Assembly (NCBI RefSeq): GCF_006442965.1
Contig: NZ_VFWX01000021.1
Coordinates: 1-64,000, forward strand
From: Mesorhizobium sp. CU3
GTDB lineage: Bacteria > Pseudomonadota > Alphaproteobacteria > Rhizobiales > Rhizobiaceae
DNA: 64,000 nucleotides
Direction: 5' to 3'
The notes beneath the pieces are model-generated. The model was not told where the DNA came from. It was given only the letters and a program-made list of their open reading frames with translations, and searched no databases. The position numbers and the translations under genes were made by a program. Shown here piece after piece: positions 20,945 to 29,184 of the stretch. Position 1 is the first letter of the stretch. Every line of letters begins with the position of its first letter.

Positions 20945-21186
20945 ATTGCGGGCCGTTTTCCTGGGAGGCAACAGCAGGTCCGCCGCATCCGGAAAAATAG
21001 TTCGGACGCGGTAGCTGCCTGAGCCCGGTCATTTCGGGTGATGCCCCCATCTCCCGAACCGACCAACCGCGTCCTATCCTCCACTTAATCGATAGAGTGC
21101 GTCCGCGACATGTTACCCGATGTTACATGTCACTGTTACGTGGTGGATCGCGTCGTTTTTTCGATGATGGTGAGGCGCGCGGGCAA
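20945..21186. other. intergenic region without a supported gene
   Basis: I see no coding signal between the EF-G-like gene terminator and the sRNA terminator. The several short open frames across it have no ribosome sites or conserved features. Confidence 0.5.
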
Positions 21187-21216
21187 CAAAAAAGCCGGAT
21201 CAATAAAGATCCGGCT
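21187..21216 (-). terminator. rho-independent terminator of the sRNA
   Basis: The 9-bp stem 21193-21201 / 21208-21216 with a TTTATT loop is followed on the minus strand by seven T residues. No protein-coding gene ends here, which supports a non-coding transcript. Confidence 0.85.
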
Positions 21217-21308
21217 GAGTTTGATTGGAAGTGCCGATTAGGGCTAACCTCCAGAGGGGAACACTCGAGGGCGCTAATGGGAGGAGAACGCGCCCTGGAG
21301 ATGTGGCT
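21187..21308 (-). ncRNA. probable trans-acting small RNA with anti-Shine-Dalgarno loop
   Basis: On the minus strand, a 7-bp hairpin (AGGGCGC/GCGCCCT, arms 21290-21296 and 21268-21274) exposes a 15-base loop containing CTCCTCCC, complementary to ribosome binding sites. It is followed by a second pyrimidine-rich segment and a perfect 9-bp terminator stem AGCCGGATC/GATCCGGCT (21193-21216) with a T run. A promoter-like CTTGTT-17-ACATAT lies just upstream on the minus strand (about 21315-21343). The approximately 120-nt size and loop motif match the alphaproteobacterial family of sRNAs with CUCCUCCC loops (alpha-r14 type). The 5' end is estimated. Confidence 0.6.
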
Positions 21309-21509
21309 ATATATGTGCTCTTCATGCCCAAGAAACAAGCATCTATTTTGCAACACACGCATGCAAAAAGAGGCAGGCTGTGGTCCAACCTTTGCCGGGA
21401 ACTCATAGGACCAGGAAAATAAGGCGATTCCGCCGCGTTTTCGGATCAAAAGCAACTGCTGAAATGCAAAACGGGGCCGACTTTGCTCGAAAAATACGGA
21501 GTCGGCAAA

Positions 21510-22058
21510 ATGATGCTGGCTTCGGCAGCCAAAGTTTATTTTTGCGGCAGGAGACTTGGGGTGCGTAGTTTTTCAGCAATTGCCGGCAGCGCGCTGTTCC
21601 TTATGGTGGCGCCCGGAGTCGTTGCCGGATTGGTGCCTTGGTTGCTGACCGACCGCTACCGCACGCCGCTGTCCGCCGTACCGGGCTTCATGCCTGCCGG
21701 CTCTATCCTGGTCGTGGTGGCCACCGCGATCCTGCTTCACGCCTTCGCCCGCTTCGCGCTTGAGGGTCTCGGCACGCCGGCGCCGGTGGCGCCCACCGAG
21801 AAGCTGGTGGTTGGCGGCGTCTACCGCCATGTCCGCAACCCGATGTATGTGGCGGTGCTGTCAATCATCCTCGGACAGGCGCTGATCTTCTCGAGCTGGC
21901 CGGTGGTGATCTATGGCCTGATCGCCGCGGCGGCGATGGTCTCCTTCGTCAAAGCTTATGAGGAGCCGACACTTGCCCGACGCTACGGCGCCGAATACGA
22001 GGCCTATCGCCGCTCGGTACCCGGCTGGCTGCCGCGTATCACGCCCTGGCGCGGTTGA
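21510..22058 (+). CDS. isoprenylcysteine carboxyl methyltransferase-like membrane protein
   Basis: This is an approximately 182-residue membrane protein with four or five hydrophobic helices and a C-terminal signature GVYRHVRNPMYVAV...YEEPTLARRYGAEYEAYRRSVPGWLP. These are the SAM-binding features of the ICMT/phospholipid methyltransferase-like family. The substrate in bacteria is usually unknown; lipid or small-molecule methylation is possible. The ATG at 21510 (or 21513) follows GGAG. It is convergent with the LysR gene, 13 bases apart. Confidence 0.8.
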   Translation: MMLASAAKVYFCGRRLGVRSFSAIAGSALFLMVAPGVVAGLVPWLLTDRYRTPLSAVPGFMPAGSILVVVATAILLHAFARFALEGLGTPAPVAPTEKLVVGGVYRHVRNPMYVAVLSIILGQALIFSSWPVVIYGLIAAAAMVSFVKAYEEPTLARRYGAEYEAYRRSVPGWLPRITPWRG

Positions 22059-22071
22059 TCCGCGCCGTCGA

Positions 22072-22968
22072 CTAATATGACCAGCTGCGCGCCTTCGCTA
22101 TGATGAAGTCCCGGAAGACATGCAGCTTCGCCTGGTTCTTCATCGCATCCGGATAGGCGAAATAGGTGTCGAAGGACGGCACCTCGGTCTCGGGCAGCAA
22201 CTGGATAAGGTTGGTGTCCTTGCTGATCACATAATCGGGCAGCATGGCGATGCCGGCACCGCCCTGCACCGCGCGCTTGATCGACAGGATGTCGTTGATC
22301 TGCAGTGTCGGCACGCGCTGTCCGCCCTCGAAATCGCCGACCGTCTCCAGCCAGTTCAGCTCCGACAGATGCGAAGGCACCGGTACGCCGAAGGTGACGA
22401 TGCGGTGGTTCCTGAGCTCGGCGATCGAGGCCGGCTTGCCGAACTTGGCGATATAGGAAGGCGCCGCGTAGAGGTGGAAATGCACGGTGAACAGCCGGCG
22501 CTGGATAAGGTCCGGCTGCTGCGGTTGGCGCAGCCGGATGGCGCAATCGGCCTGGCGCATGGTGAGGTCGAGCTCCTCATTGGCGAGGATCAATTGCAGG
22601 CTGATCTCGGGATAGAGCTCGATGAATTCCTGCACGCGTTCGGTCAGCCAGCCAGCGCCCAGGCCCACGGTGGTGGTCACGCGCAGCACGCCCGACGGCC
22701 GGTCCTTGGTCTCGGTCAGCCTGGTCTTGATGGTCTCCAGCTTCATCAGCACGTCATGCGCCGTGCGGAACAGCATTTCGCCCTGCTCGGTCAGCACCAG
22801 GCCGCGCGCATGGCGATGGAAGAGCGCTACGCCGACATCATGCTCCAGCGCGCTGACCTGCCGCGAAATCGCCGATTGCGACAGGTGCAGCGTCTCGGCG
22901 GCATGGGTGAACGACCCAGCCTCCGCCGCTGCGTGAAATACGCGTAGCTTGTCCCAGTCCAGCGCCAT
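22072..22968 (-). CDS. lsrB: LysR-family regulator, LsrB/VtlR-like
   Basis: This 298-residue LysR-type regulator has an N-terminal winged helix (LRVFHAAAEAGSFTHAAETLHLSQSAISRQVSALE) and a substrate-binding domain. Its neighbourhood (trxB, then an Lrp gene) is the one I associate with rhizobial LsrB and Brucella VtlR. Those proteins control LPS/redox functions and small RNAs, and LsrB is needed for normal symbiosis in Sinorhizobium. ATG 22968 follows GAGGGG. It sits 72 bases downstream of trxB on the same strand and may be co-transcribed. The orthology call rests on context and sequence impression. Confidence 0.8.
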   Translation of the reverse strand: MALDWDKLRVFHAAAEAGSFTHAAETLHLSQSAISRQVSALEHDVGVALFHRHARGLVLTEQGEMLFRTAHDVLMKLETIKTRLTETKDRPSGVLRVTTTVGLGAGWLTERVQEFIELYPEISLQLILANEELDLTMRQADCAIRLRQPQQPDLIQRRLFTVHFHLYAAPSYIAKFGKPASIAELRNHRIVTFGVPVPSHLSELNWLETVGDFEGGQRVPTLQINDILSIKRAVQGGAGIAMLPDYVISKDTNLIQLLPETEVPSFDTYFAYPDAMKNQAKLHVFRDFIIAKARSWSY

Positions 22969-23040
22969 GATTCCCCTCGTGTTGCCTTTGGCGTCTGAAT
23001 GAAAAATCAGGCTTTTAAACGGCTTTTCTCAGCCGGTTTG

Positions 23041-24015
23041 TTATTCCGCCGCTTCGCGGTGAACCTCGATCCCAGCCAGGTATTTTTCCGCCTCGAGCGC
23101 CGCCATGCAGCCGAGCCCTGCCGCCGTCACCGCCTGGCGGTAGACGTCGTCCGTCACGTCGCCCGCGGCGAACACGCCGGGCACGTCGGTGCGGGTGGAA
23201 TCCGGCGCCGTCCACAGATAGCCGTTCGGCTTCTGCTTCAGCTTGCCGACGAAAAGCTCCACCGCCGGCGCATGGCCGATGGCGACGAATACGCCGTCGA
23301 CCACCAGCTTCGTTTCCTGGCCGGTCACCACGTTGCGCAGCGTCAGGCCTTCGACCGATGGGGGCAGCGGCGCCTTGCCCGGACGTCCGGTGATCTCGTC
23401 GACGACCGTGTCCCAGATGACTTTGACATTGTCCTTCTTGAGCAGCCGCTCGCGCAGGATGCGCTCGGCGCGGAAATCGCCGCGGCGATGGATGACGGTG
23501 ACGCTCTTGGCGAGGTTCGACAGATAGAGCGCCTCCTCGACCGCCGAATTGCCGCCGCCGATGACCGCAACATCCTTGCCGCGATAGAAGAAGCCGTCGC
23601 AGGTGGCGCAGGCCGACACGCCGAAGCCCATGAAGGTCTGCTCCGACGGAATGCCCAGCCACTTGGCCTGCGCGCCGGTGGCGATGATCAGAGCGTCCGC
23701 CGTGTAGACGGTGCCGGAATCGCCAATGGCGCGGAACGGCCGCACATTGATGTCGACCTCGGTGATGATGTCGTTGACGATGTCGGTGCCGACATGCTCG
23801 GCCTGCGCCAGCATCTGGCTCATCAGCCAGGGTCCCTGGATCGGATCGGCGAAGCCTGGATAGTTTTCGACATCGGTGGTGATCATCAGCTGGCCGCCCT
23901 GCTGCAGGCCGGCGACCAGCATCGGCTTCAGCATGGCGCGGGCGGCATAGATCGCCGCCGTATAGCCGGCCGGGCCGGAGCCGATGATGAGAACGGGCGC
24001 ATGTTTGGTGTTCAT
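23041..24015 (-). CDS. trxB: thioredoxin reductase (NADPH)
   Basis: This 324-residue FAD/NADPH enzyme reduces thioredoxin. Visible motifs are the FAD GSGPAGYTAAIYAAR, the redox pair in SACATCDGFFY, the NADPH-binding GGGNSAVEEALYLS with the HRR motif (VIHRRGDFRAE), and GVFAAGDVTDD near the end. ATG 24015 gives the standard N-terminus MNTKHAPVLIIG. It is divergent from the lrp gene and upstream of the LysR regulator. Confidence 0.96.
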   Translation of the reverse strand: MNTKHAPVLIIGSGPAGYTAAIYAARAMLKPMLVAGLQQGGQLMITTDVENYPGFADPIQGPWLMSQMLAQAEHVGTDIVNDIITEVDINVRPFRAIGDSGTVYTADALIIATGAQAKWLGIPSEQTFMGFGVSACATCDGFFYRGKDVAVIGGGNSAVEEALYLSNLAKSVTVIHRRGDFRAERILRERLLKKDNVKVIWDTVVDEITGRPGKAPLPPSVEGLTLRNVVTGQETKLVVDGVFVAIGHAPAVELFVGKLKQKPNGYLWTAPDSTRTDVPGVFAAGDVTDDVYRQAVTAAGLGCMAALEAEKYLAGIEVHREAAE

Positions 24016-24252
24016 CAGAAAAAGTCCCCTGCGGCGCAAAGCCGTTGGCTAGTTGCAGTTAATGTAAGGGTTGCCAACCATGGCAGCAAGGCGGACGGAC
24101 CGTCGTCCCCGGAAAGCTGCTGTTGGTTGTGTATTCGCGAAATCGCTCGGTTTTGTTACGCAGGAAAAATCGCGTCCAGGAGGGCTGGCGCGGACACAAA
24201 AGTCGTTTAATGACAAAATCGCGAAAGATTCTTGCGCAAAGCCGAGACAGCC

Positions 24253-24729
24253 ATGCCGCTCAAAGCCGACCTCGACGCCATCGACTGGAAGATCCTGCGC
24301 GAGCTGCAGGGCGACGGGCGCATGACCAATGTGGAATTATCGAGCCGCGTCGGCATTTCGGCGCCGCCTTGCCTGCGCCGCGTCCGGCGGCTCGAAGAGG
24401 CCGGCATCATTCGAGGCTACCGCGCCCTGCTCAACGCGCCGGCGCTCGGCATGGATGTCGTCGCCTTCTGCCTGATCGGCCTGCACCACCAGGCCGATGC
24501 CGAATTGAAAACCTTCGCCGAGCGCACGCGTGGCTGGCCGATCGTGCGCGACGCCTGGATGGTGTCGGGCGAATCCGATTTCCTGCTGCATTGCGTAGCG
24601 AGCGATCTCGGCACTTTCCAGACCTTCGTCATCGAGGAACTCGCCTCGGCGCCGAATGTCGACACGGTGCGGACCGCGCTGACCATCCGCCGCGTCAAGG
24701 ATGAGGGATTGGTCGCCTTTTCCTCTTAA
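24253..24729 (+). CDS. Lrp/AsnC family transcriptional regulator
   Basis: This 158-residue Lrp-type protein has an N-terminal HTH (LDAIDWKILRELQGDGRMTNVELSSRVGISAPPCLRRVRRLEEAGII) and a C-terminal RAM ligand-binding domain. It probably responds to an amino acid. ATG 24253 begins MPLKADLDAID. It is transcribed divergently from trxB; the 237-base spacer could hold shared control sites. Confidence 0.92.
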   Translation: MPLKADLDAIDWKILRELQGDGRMTNVELSSRVGISAPPCLRRVRRLEEAGIIRGYRALLNAPALGMDVVAFCLIGLHHQADAELKTFAERTRGWPIVRDAWMVSGESDFLLHCVASDLGTFQTFVIEELASAPNVDTVRTALTIRRVKDEGLVAFSS

Positions 24730-24797
24730 TGTGCCGGCTTCAGATAAATTCGCCTGAAAACCAGCGATTTAGCGCCCGGTTTTGAATCAATCTGCGA

Positions 24798-25430
24798 TCA
24801 GAGCGAGCGTATCGTCGCGAGCAGCCCGTCAATATCCTCGGCATCGCGCAGCGGCAAAACCGCAAGGCCATGCATAACCGAGGAATCGCCATCGACCAGC
24901 CAGCCTCTCGTCAAGCCGGCGCGCTGGCCGGCCTGCATATCGGCGGGTTTGTCGCCGACGATCAGCGATCGCTTCAGGTTCAGGCCAAGCTCGTCGCCGG
25001 CCTTCAGCAGCATGCCGGGATTGGGCTTGCGCATCGGATGGTCGGCAACGCCCAGCGGGCCGCTGCCCGCCTCGTGGTAGCCGCAGGCAAGCACCATGTC
25101 GACGAAGGCGTTCTGTTCGGCCAGGAGGTCGAGCACGCGCCGGTTTACCCGGGCAAAAGCATCCCAGCCGAAATAGCCGCGCGCAATGCCGGACTGATTG
25201 GTCACCACCACGACCGGCAGGCCTGCCAGATTGGCGGCCTTGATGACCGGCAGCATCTGCGGCCTGAGCACAATGTCGGCTGGATCGCTGGGATAGTCGG
25301 TATCGACGTTTATGGTGCCGTCGCGGTCGAGGAACAGCGCCGGCAAGCCGGTCGGGAAGTTCGTGGTCCCGATCCGCTCGATCCAAAGCCCAGGCTCGAC
25401 AAGCGGGGCAACCGCGGCACTGTCAGCCAT
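24798..25430 (-). CDS. gmhB: D-glycero-beta-D-manno-heptose 1,7-bisphosphate 7-phosphatase
   Basis: This 210-residue HAD-superfamily phosphatase makes heptose 1-phosphate in ADP-heptose synthesis. The HAD motif I is LFLDRDGTINVDTDYP, motif II VVVTNQSGIARGYF, and the late motif VGDKPADMQAGQRAGL. An extra N-terminal approximately 25 residues precede the domain. The start overlaps the end of gmhA by 8 bases. Its operon partners hldE and gmhA make the call firm. Confidence 0.93.
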   Translation of the reverse strand: MADSAAVAPLVEPGLWIERIGTTNFPTGLPALFLDRDGTINVDTDYPSDPADIVLRPQMLPVIKAANLAGLPVVVVTNQSGIARGYFGWDAFARVNRRVLDLLAEQNAFVDMVLACGYHEAGSGPLGVADHPMRKPNPGMLLKAGDELGLNLKRSLIVGDKPADMQAGQRAGLTRGWLVDGDSSVMHGLAVLPLRDAEDIDGLLATIRSL

Positions 25431-25995
25431 TGCTGAGACGCGCTTCGACCGCCTCGCACAGATAGTGGTAGAGGCACAGATGCCCCTGCTGGATGATCGG
25501 CGTCGAGGTCGACGGCACGTTGAGCAGGATGTCGCTGAGCGGCGCGAGCTTGCCGCCGGTGTCGCCGGTCAGGCTGATCACCGTCATGCCCATCATCCGC
25601 GCCTGTTCGGCCGCCGCCAGGATGCTCGGCGAATTGCCGCTGGTCGAGATGGCAAGCAGCACCGCTCCTTCCGATCCATGCGCCTCGACCTGGCGCGAGA
25701 AGACGGTATCGAAGCCGTAGTCGTTGCCCCAGGCCGTCAGCACGGCCGCGTTGGCCGGCAGCGCGATCACATTGTAGGCCTTGCGCTCCTTCAGGAAGCG
25801 GCCGACCAGTTCGCCGGCAATGTGGATGGCGTCGCTGGCCGAGCCGCCATTGCCGCAGATCAGCAGCGCCTTGCCGGACGACAGCGCGGTCACCGTCTTG
25901 TCCACGGCGCGTTGCATTTCGCCGGTCAGGTCGCGCTCGACGGTCGCCGTGATCGCGGCCGCGGAGCGGACCAGATAGTCGTTCAGTTCGGACAT
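25423..25995 (-). CDS. gmhA: phosphoheptose isomerase (sedoheptulose 7-phosphate isomerase)
   Basis: This 190-residue SIS-domain enzyme converts sedoheptulose 7-phosphate to D-glycero-D-manno-heptose 7-phosphate, the first step to ADP-heptose. Typical segments are LLICGNGGSASDAIHIAGELVGRF, AISTSGNSPSI and VPSTSTPIIQQGHLCLYHYLCEAVE. It lies 8 bases downstream of hldE and overlaps gmhB. Confidence 0.95.
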   Translation of the reverse strand: MSELNDYLVRSAAAITATVERDLTGEMQRAVDKTVTALSSGKALLICGNGGSASDAIHIAGELVGRFLKERKAYNVIALPANAAVLTAWGNDYGFDTVFSRQVEAHGSEGAVLLAISTSGNSPSILAAAEQARMMGMTVISLTGDTGGKLAPLSDILLNVPSTSTPIIQQGHLCLYHYLCEAVEARLSNG

Positions 25996-26003
25996 GAAAT
26001 CCC

Positions 26004-27488
26004 TCAGTTTGCGGCGCGCATCTTGCCGATCGTGTTGGTCGTGCTTTTGCCGGCGACGAGGTCGACCAGCACCACGCGCCCGCCCGCCTTCTGCACCACA
26101 TCGGCGCCGACCACCGTCTCGACCGTATAATCCGCGCCCTTGACCAGGATGTCGGGCAACAACGCCTCGATGAGCTTGAGCGGCGTGTCCTCCTCGAAGA
26201 CGACGACGGCGTCGACCGAGGCGAGTGCGGCGAGCACGCAGGCGCGGTCATGCTGGTCGTTGACCGGGCGCCCCGGACCTTTCAGCCGCCGCACCGAGGC
26301 ATCGCTGTTGAGGCCGAGCACCAGCCGGTCGCACTGGCTGCGCGCCGCATGCAGCAGGCTGACATGGCCGGCATGCAGGATGTCGAAACAGCCATTGGTG
26401 AAGCCGACCGTCAGACCTTCATTCTTCCAGGCCGCGACCATCCTGGCCGCCGCATTGGCATCGAGAATGGCATCGGTATGCGCGACCGGGCCATGCGAGC
26501 GGAACAGCGCGCCGGAAAGCTCTTCCACCGTCAGCGTTGCCGTGCCGCGCTTGCCGACGACGACGCCACCGGCGGCATTGGCGATGACCGCCGCATGCAC
26601 CCGGTCGGCGCCCGCGGCGAGTGAAAGCGCGAAACTTGCAATGACTGTGTCCCCGGCGCCCGAGACGTCGAACACCTCGCGCGCCTGCGTGGAGATATGG
26701 CGGGCGTCCTCGGCGGAAACGACGCTCATGCCCTTCTCGCTGCGCGTGGCAACGATGAAGTCGAAATCATGCTCGGCAATCAGGTCGCGCGCCGCTGCCA
26801 CGATCTCGTCGTCGCCGAACACCTTGCGCCCGACCGCCTCGCCCAGTTCCTTGCGGTTGGGCGTCACTGCGGTGGCGCCGGCATAGCGCGCATAGTCGCG
26901 GCCCTTCGGGTCGACCAGCACCGGCTTGCCGGCGTCGCGGCAGATCGCGATCAGCTCGGCCGCCACGCCGTCGAGCAGGATGCCCTTGCCGTAGTCGGAA
27001 AGGATGACGATGTCGGCGCGCCCGAGTGCTGCCTGGAAGTGGTCGACGAGCTTTGCCCTCTCGGTCGACGTGAGCGGCTTGATCTCTTCCTCATCGAAAC
27101 GCAGCACCTGCTGGTTGAGCGCGCTGAAGCGGCTCTTCGACGAGGTCATGCGTTCAGTCCGTTGCAGGAGGCCGTCGGTGTCGACGCCGATCTCGCCCAG
27201 CATGCGCACCAGATTGTCGCCCGCCTGGTCGGCGCCGATCACCGAGACTGGAATGGCGGCGGCGCCCAGCGAAACGATGTTGGAGACGACATTGCCGGCG
27301 CCGCCCATGTTCAACGTCTCGCCGCGTCCGTGCAGCACCGGGATCGGCGCTTCCGGCGAGATCCGTTCGATGACGCCGCTGACGAAACGGTCGAGGATGA
27401 GGTCGCCGACGACCAGCACGGTCGCCTCGCCGAAGCGGGCGATGGTGCGATGCAGGGGTTCCGGAGAAGGCGGATGGTGTTTGATCAT
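26004..27488 (-). CDS. hldE: bifunctional heptose 7-phosphate kinase / heptose 1-phosphate adenylyltransferase
   Basis: This 494-residue fusion has an N-terminal ribokinase-like domain (VVGDLILDRFVSG; NMGGAGNVVSNI; SDYGKGILL; VFDVSGAGDTVIAS) and a C-terminal nucleotidyltransferase (GFTNGCFDILHAGHVSLLHAAR; KGADYTVETVVGADVV). It carries out the kinase and ADP-transfer steps of ADP-heptose synthesis, as in E. coli RfaE. It heads the hldE-gmhA-gmhB operon on the minus strand. Confidence 0.96.
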   Translation of the reverse strand: MIKHHPPSPEPLHRTIARFGEATVLVVGDLILDRFVSGVIERISPEAPIPVLHGRGETLNMGGAGNVVSNIVSLGAAAIPVSVIGADQAGDNLVRMLGEIGVDTDGLLQRTERMTSSKSRFSALNQQVLRFDEEEIKPLTSTERAKLVDHFQAALGRADIVILSDYGKGILLDGVAAELIAICRDAGKPVLVDPKGRDYARYAGATAVTPNRKELGEAVGRKVFGDDEIVAAARDLIAEHDFDFIVATRSEKGMSVVSAEDARHISTQAREVFDVSGAGDTVIASFALSLAAGADRVHAAVIANAAGGVVVGKRGTATLTVEELSGALFRSHGPVAHTDAILDANAAARMVAAWKNEGLTVGFTNGCFDILHAGHVSLLHAARSQCDRLVLGLNSDASVRRLKGPGRPVNDQHDRACVLAALASVDAVVVFEEDTPLKLIEALLPDILVKGADYTVETVVGADVVQKAGGRVVLVDLVAGKSTTNTIGKMRAAN

Positions 27489-27614
27489 CTCAATCGCGGT
27501 ATGCCTGAAGGAGGCCGGACTTGATTAGGTTTCAGCGCCGGAATTGTGGCGCGGGTGGCTCAAAACGATGCCGATATACCGCAATCGAGACCAGCGCAAC
27601 GCCGGCTGCCTGCC

Positions 27615-28247
27615 TCAGGCCTTCTGCAGGGCGACATGAACGCCGAGCCCGACCAGCACCGCGCCGCCCGCGCGCTGCATCAGGCGCTGCGCGCGTCCCG
27701 AACGCCGCAGCCGCGCAATCATCGCCCCGGCAAGGAAGACGCAAACAATGTCAGCCGAGGAGAACATCAGATTGACGATGGTTCCCAGCAGCACGAATTG
27801 CAGCCACACCGGCAGCGCCGCCGTGGCATCGATGAATTGCGGCAGGAACGCCATGAAGAAGATCGCCGTCTTGGGATTGAGCACCTCGACGGTGATGCTC
27901 TCGAAAAAGGCACGGCGCGCCGATTTGCGCTCGATGACAGGCAACTCCGCCTCGCCCTCGGCGCGCTTGCGGAACAGACAAATGCCGAGCCAGATCAGAT
28001 AGAGCGCGCCGATCAGCTTGACCGCCATGTAGAGCGGCGGCACGGCATGGAACAGCACCGACAGGCCGGCAGCCGCGGCAAAGACATGGACATAGCCGCC
28101 GAGATGGATGCCCAGCGCCGCCGTCAGCCCCGACCAGCGCCCGCGCGCCATCGTCTGCGCCGCCGCATAAAGCATGGCGGGACCGGGGATATAGGCGAAG
28201 ATCGCCGTGGTGGCGAAGAAGGCGATGAGTAGTTCGGTCGACGGCAT
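27615..28247 (-). CDS. LysE/RhtB family exporter
   Basis: This 210-residue inner-membrane protein has about six hydrophobic helices and the family start AFFATTAIFAYIPGPAMLYAAAQTMARGRWSGL, plus the conserved FFESITVEVLNPKTAIFFMAFLPQF. The family exports amino acids or homoserine-type compounds; the substrate here is unknown. ATG 28247 was chosen for the family N-terminus. It sits between the two halves of the heptose locus and is probably unrelated to LPS synthesis. Confidence 0.88.
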   Translation of the reverse strand: MPSTELLIAFFATTAIFAYIPGPAMLYAAAQTMARGRWSGLTAALGIHLGGYVHVFAAAAGLSVLFHAVPPLYMAVKLIGALYLIWLGICLFRKRAEGEAELPVIERKSARRAFFESITVEVLNPKTAIFFMAFLPQFIDATAALPVWLQFVLLGTIVNLMFSSADIVCVFLAGAMIARLRRSGRAQRLMQRAGGAVLVGLGVHVALQKA

Positions 28248-28325
28248 TTTTTGTCCTCTTGTCGGCAAAGCGTAGAGATCACGCCGAACCGACGTCTGGT
28301 TCAGTTCTTTGCGCTGGCTTGCGTC

Positions 28326-28751
28326 TCAGGAATCCCCAAAATTGGAAAATCCGAACGCTGCCACGAGCCGTTCGAAAGTTGGCGTATCCTGCCTTTCGCC
28401 GAATGGCCGGATAAGTTGCCAGATGTCCTCGCTATAGAGGAGCAGCATTTCTTCCGTAGCTGCAACGACCTCTATATCGCCCGGAGCCACATAGAAAGAA
28501 ATACCCTGGATACCGTCGGGAGAAAGCGGCGCGTAATGGACTCGAAATTCGCCGGTGCTGATTTGAATGCCATTCGTGGACGTCCCTTCGTAGGGCTCAA
28601 CAATTCGGCAAATGCGTCCGATAGATGACTGGCGCAACTCTTCGATCGGCTTTCCGAGGTTTTCGTTTGGCAGAGACGAAACCGTTACGTAGGAGCCGAC
28701 AAACACCGCAGTGCCTTGCCTATCGGTTGGCGTCTCGGAAGCTCCTGTCAT
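28326..28751 (-). CDS. hypothetical protein beside an orphan antitoxin
   Basis: This is a 141-residue soluble protein I do not recognise. It has an N-terminal SH3-like beta-rich look (AVFVGSYVTVSSLPNENLGKPIEEL; IGRICRIVEPYEG) and a C-terminal acidic helix-rich tail. Base composition is somewhat more AT-rich than surrounding housekeeping genes. It lies 53 bases downstream of a Phd/YefM-type antitoxin gene on the same strand, where a toxin is normally found, but it does not resemble Doc, YoeB or RelE. Confidence 0.6.
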   Translation of the reverse strand: MTGASETPTDRQGTAVFVGSYVTVSSLPNENLGKPIEELRQSSIGRICRIVEPYEGTSTNGIQISTGEFRVHYAPLSPDGIQGISFYVAPGDIEVVAATEEMLLLYSEDIWQLIRPFGERQDTPTFERLVAAFGFSNFGDS

Positions 28752-28804
28752 TCATCTGTTCCTGGCGGCTGCCGGTCTATCGCCAAGCGTCGCCGGCGAC
28801 GGGC

Positions 28805-29041
28805 CTAATCACGATCCAACTCGGTAGCGTACTCCTCAAGCATCTCGACATGGTCTGACGGAGCATCCTTGGCAGCGTAAGCGCGACGGCTGTCATTGGC
28901 GAAGCGCGCCTCGTAGGCCTCGATGCTCATCAGGACATATCTCGGCTTGTTGTGACGAGTAATAGACACAGGCTGCTGGCTCGCAGCCGCAAGCACGTCA
29001 CCGAGATTCTGTTTCAAGTCGGTGGACGGGTACCGTTTCAT
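28805..29041 (-). CDS. Phd/YefM-type antitoxin, apparently orphan
   Basis: This 78-residue protein shows the Phd/YefM DNA-binding N-terminus (DLKQNLGDVLAAASQQPVSITRHNKPRYVLMSIEAYEARF) followed by an acidic flexible tail that would neutralise a toxin. ATG 29041 is preferred. No recognised toxin is adjacent; the only candidate is the unknown gene downstream. It may be a solitary antitoxin or half of a new pair. Confidence 0.8.
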   Translation of the reverse strand: MKRYPSTDLKQNLGDVLAAASQQPVSITRHNKPRYVLMSIEAYEARFANDSRRAYAAKDAPSDHVEMLEEYATELDRD

Positions 29042-29184
29042 AAGGCGCTCCGTTTTGTACATAATAGACAAAACAGACGAATTAGACAAGCTCGAAGAGC
29101 TCGATGCGGGTCAGCGCCAGCTTTATCGACAGCCCGGCTGGCCTCCCCTATAAGGGCCGGAATCGCTAGCAGACAGAGGCCTTC

